DNA of 33,831 bases. Source: Methanobacteriota archaeon (lineage in GTDB: Archaea; Thermoplasmatota; Poseidoniia; Poseidoniales; Poseidoniaceae). The position numbers and the translations under genes are program-made. The stretch is from assembly GCA_018649825.1 (NCBI GenBank), contig JABIHC010000109.1, positions 1-33,831 of the forward strand, written 5' to 3'. The first letter of the stretch is position 1, and the number at the start of each line of letters is the position of its first letter. This document shows positions 27,582 through 33,831 of this stretch, piece after piece. The notes beneath the pieces are model-generated. The model did not search any database, was not told the DNA's origin, and worked only from the letters and a program-made list of their open reading frames with translations.

Positions 27582-30270
27582 TTCCTTCCCCCCCTATTTC
27601 ATATGGAGATTCGGCCACACCAGCAGTATATCCAGCCGAGATATCACCATACGCACTTTGCCCATAGGTTAAGCCATCACCTGCAACTTGAGGTGCACTA
27701 TTTGCTGGCTCTACAGGCAACGGTGGAGGCTGGTAATATCCAGTATTCGCAGCCCCCTGCTGCTGCAAGGCGGGAGATATTAATCCAGTATTGATGTCGT
27801 GAACAGGCACAGTCAATGCAATTTCTGGTGCTTGTGAATCCGAGTATTTATTGGATGTAGTTTTACGATTACCACGGCTGAAAATAATTCCGAGGAATTT
27901 AGCAAAAATAACTGGGAAAAGCAAAGCAATACCGATGCCAGCATAAGTTAGCCAAGAGGAAAGCGGATTTTCCCCCATCATGGCTATGGCCGCATTCAAT
28001 TCACCATATTGGTCGGAGTAGCCATCTCCATTAGCATCTGGGCAACCCTGCAAATCAACGGTTGAAGTCCCACTTATTGTCGGACAATCATCGCGTTTAG
28101 CACCGATTCCATTATCGCCAAAACCATCTCCGTCAGAATCGCGCCATTGCATTCTATCATTAAGGAAAGCATCAGCACCTTGAATCACACTCCATTCACT
28201 GTCAGGGTCAGACCAACCATCTGCATCAATATCGCGACAGCCTTTTCGGTCAAACAAACTATCACCGCGAACTTCAGGGCAATCATCACCCTCATGTCCA
28301 AATGTATTGTCACCCCAACCATCTCCATCGCTATCTCTAAACTGAGTAGGTTCGTGAATAAAAGCATCGCCAAGGTTTGACCAGCCATCATTATCGGTAT
28401 CATGGCAACCCCAGCGGTCACCCCCTTCCTCGACTCCCACACTAGTCCCCGGGGTATCTGGACATGCGTCTGCAGTTGTACCGAGAGGGTTGTCCCCATA
28501 TCCGTCACCATCATGGTCATGCCACTGAGTTGGGTCACTAGGCCAAGCATCGCCTAAGCCTTGTGGGCTGGCAAGCCAATCCCACATTGGGTCTGACCAA
28601 CCATCATTATCTGAATCAGGGCAGCCCCATCTATCATCGGTTGAGAATCCAGGCGTGAATGGACAAGAGTCACCGCGATATGCCGGTAGAGTCGCACCGC
28701 TAGCATTTTTATATTCCAAATTATCACCATATTCGTCGCTATCAGAGTCAAACCATTGACTTACTTCATCGGGAAAAGCATCGGCAAATCCACTAGGGTG
28801 AGCAACCCAATCTTGACTTGGATTTGAATAACCGTCTTGATCAGAGTCATAGCACCCAAATCTGTCAATAAATGAAATTTGATTATTTACGATATGTTGG
28901 ATTTCAGATTCAGGGCAGTGATCTCCTTGAAATCCGGTGAAATTGTCACCAAAACCATCGCCGTCAAAATCAGACCACTGAGTCGCTTCAGTGGTGAAAT
29001 TATCCACTTGTGATGCTCCTGCTGAATTATTATCGCCATAACCATCACCATCAAAATCAGCCCACTGAGTCGGGTTATCAGGGAATATGTCAACCTGATA
29101 AGCATCACCACTTTGGTTATCACCCCAGCCATCTCCATCTCTATCCTTCCATTGAGTTGGATTTGATGGGAAGGCATCAGCACCATCGTTTTCCGTCCAA
29201 TTTGCATCTGGATTTGACCAACCGTCTTCGTCAAGGTCAGGACATCCAAAGCGGTCATTTACCGAATAACCTTCAATGCTTGGACAATTATCAGGGGTTG
29301 TTGCATTGAGGAACCACTCTCCAAGTGGCTCAGTTTGGTTAACCCGTGAGTCATTCCAATCGCCATCAGCCCAATTATCGCCAAAACCATCAGCATCAGT
29401 ATCATTCCATTGAGTTGCATCGGTTAGGAAAGCATCAGCAGTTCCTTCAGGATGAGCAGGCCAAGGAGTGCTGGAATTAAGGCCAACTGGGTCTGGGTCA
29501 GACCAGCCATCGACATCACTATCCAAGCAACCATAACGGTCTTGGTCGCTGAAACCACGTTGATATGTACAATGATCGCCTTGGAATCCTAATAATTCAT
29601 CTCCATATCCATCTCCATCACTATCATACCATTGAGTTCCCTCTAAAGGAAAAGCATCAGCTTGACCCTGTGGGTGAGCAGACCACCCAACCTCGGGGTC
29701 TGAATAACCATCTCCATCGCTATCAAGGCAACCATTTCGGTCATTGGTGGAATTTCCAAATAATTCATCACAATCATCATCATTATCAATAAAACCATCA
29801 TCATCGGTATCGCGATTACTCTTATCAATACTTGGAGTCAATGAATAACTTATTCCATCATTACAAAAGGAGTCCTCGCTTAATATGCGCAAATAAATCC
29901 ACTGTTGAGAAGTAGAAGTGGTTGAAAGAACAGTCGAAGATGATGAATCATCAATGGTATTATCGCCAGCAAGGAGAGTTCCGCCACTATTGGTTAATTT
30001 GACCTTCCCTGTGTAGCCATCGCCAGGACACCACCATGCGGGGTTGCTCATTGAGGAGGAGATTGAGACTTGCACAATGTCGCCGGAATATGCGAAAATC
30101 TTCCACCAATCAATGTCGTCACCATCATAATCTACATTTCCTGATGCCGAGTTTCCATCGGTCATTATTGCCGCAGTGGCAATGTCATTATCTGCTGCAA
30201 CACTAGGCAGCAGGGGAACCAAAAACAGAAGTAAGGCCACCACCAATGCACGGGGGGGGGCTCGCTCCAT
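27574..30270 (-). CDS. Surface protein with TSP type-3-like repeats, C-terminal TM and cytosolic tail
   Basis: 898 aa; signal ALVVALLLFLVPLLPSVAA; about eight composite DxDGWSDP...ADAF...TQWxDxDGDGxGDN...DxCP...GC modules; TM WLTYAGIGIALLFPVIFAKFLGIIF. Confidence 0.9.
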   Translation of the reverse strand: MERAPPRALVVALLLFLVPLLPSVAADNDIATAAIMTDGNSASGNVDYDGDDIDWWKIFAYSGDIVQVSISSSMSNPAWWCPGDGYTGKVKLTNSGGTLLAGDNTIDDSSSSTVLSTTSTSQQWIYLRILSEDSFCNDGISYSLTPSIDKSNRDTDDDGFIDNDDDCDELFGNSTNDRNGCLDSDGDGYSDPEVGWSAHPQGQADAFPLEGTQWYDSDGDGYGDELLGFQGDHCTYQRGFSDQDRYGCLDSDVDGWSDPDPVGLNSSTPWPAHPEGTADAFLTDATQWNDTDADGFGDNWADGDWNDSRVNQTEPLGEWFLNATTPDNCPSIEGYSVNDRFGCPDLDEDGWSNPDANWTENDGADAFPSNPTQWKDRDGDGWGDNQSGDAYQVDIFPDNPTQWADFDGDGYGDNNSAGASQVDNFTTEATQWSDFDGDGFGDNFTGFQGDHCPESEIQHIVNNQISFIDRFGCYDSDQDGYSNPSQDWVAHPSGFADAFPDEVSQWFDSDSDEYGDNLEYKNASGATLPAYRGDSCPFTPGFSTDDRWGCPDSDNDGWSDPMWDWLASPQGLGDAWPSDPTQWHDHDGDGYGDNPLGTTADACPDTPGTSVGVEEGGDRWGCHDTDNDGWSNLGDAFIHEPTQFRDSDGDGWGDNTFGHEGDDCPEVRGDSLFDRKGCRDIDADGWSDPDSEWSVIQGADAFLNDRMQWRDSDGDGFGDNGIGAKRDDCPTISGTSTVDLQGCPDANGDGYSDQYGELNAAIAMMGENPLSSWLTYAGIGIALLFPVIFAKFLGIIFSRGNRKTTSNKYSDSQAPEIALTVPVHDINTGLISPALQQQGAANTGYYQPPPLPVEPANSAPQVAGDGLTYGQSAYGDISAGYTAGVAESPYEIGGEGNV
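28050..29830 (-). repeat. TSP type-3-like composite repeat array in the 898-aa protein
   Basis: Regular recurrence of TQWxDSDGDGxGDN / GCxDxDxDGWSDP modules. Confidence 0.85.
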
Positions 30271-30283
30271 GCCTACGGCATGG
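30267..30283 (-). other. 7-bp perfect inverted repeat spanning the start codon of the 898-aa protein gene
   Basis: ccatgcc-tac-ggcatgg; CAT (minus-strand ATG) at 30268-30270 lies in one arm. Confidence 0.5.
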
Positions 30284-30446
30284 TAAAGAATAGCATTTCA
30301 AACCGCCGCCTACAATTTTGTGCTTGAAAACAGGTGTGAATTATTACAATAATGTGGGTAGGCGATTTACTTTGGGAAGTATTTCGCACAAAGATATCCA
30401 CTTCGAGAGCACATTGATAGATACGACTTGCCCTAAATGAAAGCCA

Positions 30447-32105
30447 TCAAACATCAAGATCTGCACGAACGAACTTTATGTAGCGCTGCTCCTCATTTTC
30501 TTCAAAAGGATGCTCACCAATATTCTGCTGGTATGCGATGCCTAACCAATCACCATCAGGAGACAACACCGTCTCAAAGAAATCGTGCAAGGCATGAACA
30601 TCACCATTGGTTCCTTCATAATCCGTCACGGTATGAAGCGGGGTTGGGTCGGCGATTTCAAAATCCCAAGTATCATTTTCTTGTGGGGTATCCAATGCGG
30701 CCGCATAAAGATACCAATTCTTACCTGAAACATATCCGTCCTCTGCACCATTTTGGCCATAATCAAGGCCGTAAAATGCAATTGAAACAATGTTATCTTC
30801 ACTAATTGAGATAAATGGATACATATTAATTCCCTCATCAAAAGGAGTCGCATTCCACATTGACCAGTTTTCACCATAATCATAAGAGATTGCAAAATAC
30901 ATTGCCCAAGCACCGGTATCGCCGTTTGGGCAATCGGCCCATGAAACTGCAACTGTGCCACCCTCATTCGTGTTAACGACTGGATAACCTTCAGGACAAT
31001 TACCATTCCGAGGTCCTAATTCCACCGGCGCAGCCCAAGTTCCATCGGTAATTCCGGTTCCACGTCCATATTCACTACTAATGCGAATCTGCACAGTTCC
31101 TGTATTAGAATCTGCATTTTCTTGAACTACATACACATATGAGCCATTTCTTTGGCTAGCAATTGTTGACCAGCCACCCGGCATTGAATAACATTGAGAG
31201 AAGGTTGAACCGCCATTTTCAGAATGGTAATACCAATAGCGTCCTGAATCACCAGTACACTCTGGTGGAGAAGCACCTGAATTACCCAAATAGTGCACAA
31301 TACCATCTCCTTGAGCAGCAACCCATGGTCGGTCGTCAGCGGCCATGGTATTCATTCTTTGACAAGTTGAAGGGGATTCGTAGGTATTTCCACCGTCGGA
31401 GAATTTGTGCCACCAATTATCTTCCAAAGTAGTATCAAGATAGTAAACCATATCATTTGCATCAACTGCAATGTCTCCTTCATCACCGAGACACTCAGAA
31501 CCTGCACCTGTAAATGTGCCAACTACTGAATTTGCTAAGTTACCTGGAGTCGGGTCAAAATTATCGCCATGATGCCAAGTTAAGCCGCCATCATTTGAAA
31601 CCCAAAACCACGATGCCCAATAATCCCAAGATGTCATTTGACCATCTTGGCACGCATACCATGAATCGACTGGGCCACCGAGTACAGGACCGAATGGAGT
31701 TCCTTCACCACCCCAACGCAAATCCTTGTGCGCGGTGATAAACATATTTCCTTCTCCATCTATTGCAAGGCTAGGCTCATAGCCAATTCCAAAGCCCTCA
31801 TATCCCTCATCTTGACCATTTGAAGCATCGATACATTCCTCGTGTCGCGGCATATATACCGGCTCTAACCAAGTAGCATCAACCGAATTTACTGAACCAT
31901 CATTCTCACTACCAAAGAGATTCTCGGCAACTTCCGAATCCAAAACTACTGCAAGGATTGTCGCCAATGCAATTACTGCTGCGATAGCAGCAAGCGCCAT
32001 ATTGAATTCAAAAATGTCGCGCTTTTGCTCAAAAACATTTACTGGCGAATCATTCATCACCGCATCAACCGCCTCGGCTAACTCGGCCTCGAGCACATCC
32101 GCCAT
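30447..32105 (-). CDS. Membrane-anchored extracellular protein with BNR/Asp-box (sialidase-like beta-propeller) motifs
   Basis: 552 aa; N-terminal anchor MALAAIAAVIALATILAVVL after short cytosolic segment; SNDGGLTWHHGD, SENGGSTFS, SYDYGENWSMW. Confidence 0.8.
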   Translation of the reverse strand: MADVLEAELAEAVDAVMNDSPVNVFEQKRDIFEFNMALAAIAAVIALATILAVVLDSEVAENLFGSENDGSVNSVDATWLEPVYMPRHEECIDASNGQDEGYEGFGIGYEPSLAIDGEGNMFITAHKDLRWGGEGTPFGPVLGGPVDSWYACQDGQMTSWDYWASWFWVSNDGGLTWHHGDNFDPTPGNLANSVVGTFTGAGSECLGDEGDIAVDANDMVYYLDTTLEDNWWHKFSDGGNTYESPSTCQRMNTMAADDRPWVAAQGDGIVHYLGNSGASPPECTGDSGRYWYYHSENGGSTFSQCYSMPGGWSTIASQRNGSYVYVVQENADSNTGTVQIRISSEYGRGTGITDGTWAAPVELGPRNGNCPEGYPVVNTNEGGTVAVSWADCPNGDTGAWAMYFAISYDYGENWSMWNATPFDEGINMYPFISISEDNIVSIAFYGLDYGQNGAEDGYVSGKNWYLYAAALDTPQENDTWDFEIADPTPLHTVTDYEGTNGDVHALHDFFETVLSPDGDWLGIAYQQNIGEHPFEENEEQRYIKFVRADLDV

Positions 32106-32250
32106 ATTTTACGGGAAATGCTTCCCCTCCTTGAGGCTCACGGTTTGAAAATGAGCAGTAATTGTTGGTATTTTGGAAGCATATTGAAGATAATTCACAT
32201 AATGCACAGGTTCATAGCCCTAACATGTGTGGGGGCAATTAGTGAATGAC

Positions 32251-32829
32251 ATGCCACATGAACTCCCAAACCTCCCCTTTGAAATGAATGCACTTGAACC
32301 GCACATCTCGGAAAAAACCTTGAGTTTTCATTACGGAAAACATCATGCAGGCTATGTTGCAAAGTTGAATGCTGCGGTTGCAGGTACTGAATTAGAAGGA
32401 AAAACTCTTGAAGAATTAATCATGAGTCAAAGTGGCGGTATTTTCAACAATGCAGCACAAATTTGGAATCACACATTTTACTGGAACTCAATGAGTCCGA
32501 ATGGTGGCGGAGAGCCCACCGGCGCAATTGCTGGTAAAATTGATGAAGCATTCGGTTCTTTTGAAGAATTCAAGACTGCCTTTACGGCAGCCGCAGGAGG
32601 ACACTTTGGTTCTGGCTGGGCTTGGCTTGTCATGAACTCTAATGGCGGCTTGGAAATCGTTGATACACATGATGCTGGAAATCCTCTAACCGATGGATTA
32701 ACTCCAATTCTGACCTGTGATGTGTGGGAACACGCATACTATATTGACCGCAAGAATGCTCGACCGGCATATATTGCAGCTTGGTGGGAATTAGTTAATT
32801 GGGATTGGGCTAATCAAACAATTGCTTGA
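32251..32829 (+). CDS. sod: Superoxide dismutase, Fe/Mn family
   Basis: LPFEMNALEPHISEKTLSFHYGKHHAGYVAKLN, NNAAQIWNHTFYWNSM, GSGWAWLV, DVWEHAYYIDRKNARPAYI; ATG at 32251 (ORF track GTG start at 32227). Confidence 0.97.
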   Translation: MPHELPNLPFEMNALEPHISEKTLSFHYGKHHAGYVAKLNAAVAGTELEGKTLEELIMSQSGGIFNNAAQIWNHTFYWNSMSPNGGGEPTGAIAGKIDEAFGSFEEFKTAFTAAAGGHFGSGWAWLVMNSNGGLEIVDTHDAGNPLTDGLTPILTCDVWEHAYYIDRKNARPAYIAAWWELVNWDWANQTIA

Positions 32830-32879
32830 GTACCGTAACCCTCGCCCTCATTTGCGAGTATTGGAAAACATAGTTCGGA

Positions 32880-33827
32880 TTATATTTTCGGAAGGTCTTT
32901 TCCGCTTTGTATTTCTGAACCTTCTGCAGTTTGGACGTCAAGTGGATTTTGTATTTCTTGCATCTGAAGATCGTTTTCCATTTGAACGGCTGATTCTTCT
33001 GCAGCATCAACAACAGAGGCTTGGTCAATACCAACACTAGAAGTTGCATCGCTGAAAGAAGTCCAAGAACCAATCACATCCATTGAAGCCAAGCGACGGC
33101 GGCGGAATGAAACAAACATGTTTGCAAGGAAAATTAACAAAATGATTCCTCCTATCGAGCCACCTACTGTAACCCAAGGCATATCGGTTTCCATTTCTTT
33201 AACCAATAAATCAGCCGTAGCAATACTTACTTTCGCCTCACCGCTACCCATGTCTGTGGCTACGATTCTCAGATGAGGCTTACCTGCACCCTCGGCTTCA
33301 ACATCGACTGTGCCTGTCCAAATTCCATCTCCAGCGACCAAATCACGTCCTTCGCCGGCATCGTTCAAAACAAAATTCCAAATTTGTATACCATGAGTTA
33401 TTTGTCCGGCTACATCCTCGGTAGTTCCGTCAAGGTCGGTTAATTCTATCGATACTTCAATAGTTGTTAACTCCTCTTCGGTGAAAGACATTGGTTTTAC
33501 TATGAGACTAGATTGATTTAACTTAGGTGCTGAATCCCCAAGTGTGATATTTACGTGAGCCCATTCGCCAGCTCCTCTCGTATCTTCGGCATAAAGTGCA
33601 ATATGGTGTGAACCTGGACCAAAGTAAATCATTCCCCATTTTTCTTCAAGAAGCAAGACTTCAGTTCCATTAACATATTCAAACCACTGATATCCTACAA
33701 TATCTCCATCATAATCAACAGTCGCATTTGCCGAAAGAAGAAGTGCACTTGCAGGGGGGTAATAACGGCCATTTTCAGGACTGGTCATCGCCACCTCCGG
33801 TCCACTTTCAATTACATTTATGACCAC
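32880..33827 (-). CDS. C-terminal part of a surface protein (PKD/Ig-like domains, TM, short cytosolic tail); may continue beyond window edge
   Basis: 315 aa; SPENGRYYPPASALLLSANATVDYDGDIVGYQWF (PKD-like), TM TVGGSIGGIILLIFLANMFVSFRRRR; start Met close to window end. Confidence 0.8.
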   Translation of the reverse strand: MVINVIESGPEVAMTSPENGRYYPPASALLLSANATVDYDGDIVGYQWFEYVNGTEVLLLEEKWGMIYFGPGSHHIALYAEDTRGAGEWAHVNITLGDSAPKLNQSSLIVKPMSFTEEELTTIEVSIELTDLDGTTEDVAGQITHGIQIWNFVLNDAGEGRDLVAGDGIWTGTVDVEAEGAGKPHLRIVATDMGSGEAKVSIATADLLVKEMETDMPWVTVGGSIGGIILLIFLANMFVSFRRRRLASMDVIGSWTSFSDATSSVGIDQASVVDAAEESAVQMENDLQMQEIQNPLDVQTAEGSEIQSGKDLPKI

Positions 33828-33831
33828 TACC

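Noticed and set aside
28185-29258. 121-aa and 123-aa minus-strand ORFs
   Set aside because: Frame-shifted shadows of the 898-aa repeat protein.
32810-33073. 87-aa minus-strand ORF
   Set aside because: Alternate frame of the C-terminal tail of the partial surface protein and the convergent intergenic region.

Overview
This 33.8 kb window looks archaeal and most resembles Marine Group II / Poseidoniales. The basis is a high density of signal-peptide plus single-TM surface proteins with TSP type-3-like DxDxDG repeats, one PGF-CTERM-like tail and a TATA-like promoter element; taxonomy is inferred, since no rRNA or marker gene is present. Recognisable housekeeping genes: flavin reductase, glycosyltransferases (GT4, GT2), a flippase-like membrane protein, MogA-type molybdopterin protein, dihydroorotase, M32 carboxypeptidase, M29-like aminopeptidase, thiamine pyrophosphokinase and Fe/Mn superoxide dismutase. 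Interleaved are large surface proteins. The 2138-aa protein has seven FG-GAP-like Ca loops, a TSP3-like stalk, one TM, poly-Asp and a PSG-rich tail, and is followed by a cytosolic EF-hand/zinc-ribbon protein. A second operon encodes an 898-aa TSP3-like protein, a 486-aa membrane protein and a DUF4105-like protein. A 933-aa protein with a CxxCH motif is followed by a small membrane protein with two HX13H helices, a candidate transmembrane redox module. A previously unlisted multiply frameshifted GT-C-like pseudogene lies at about 4682-5219. No tRNA, rRNA, CRISPR array or transposase was seen. All functional assignments are from reading motifs by eye; no searches were run.
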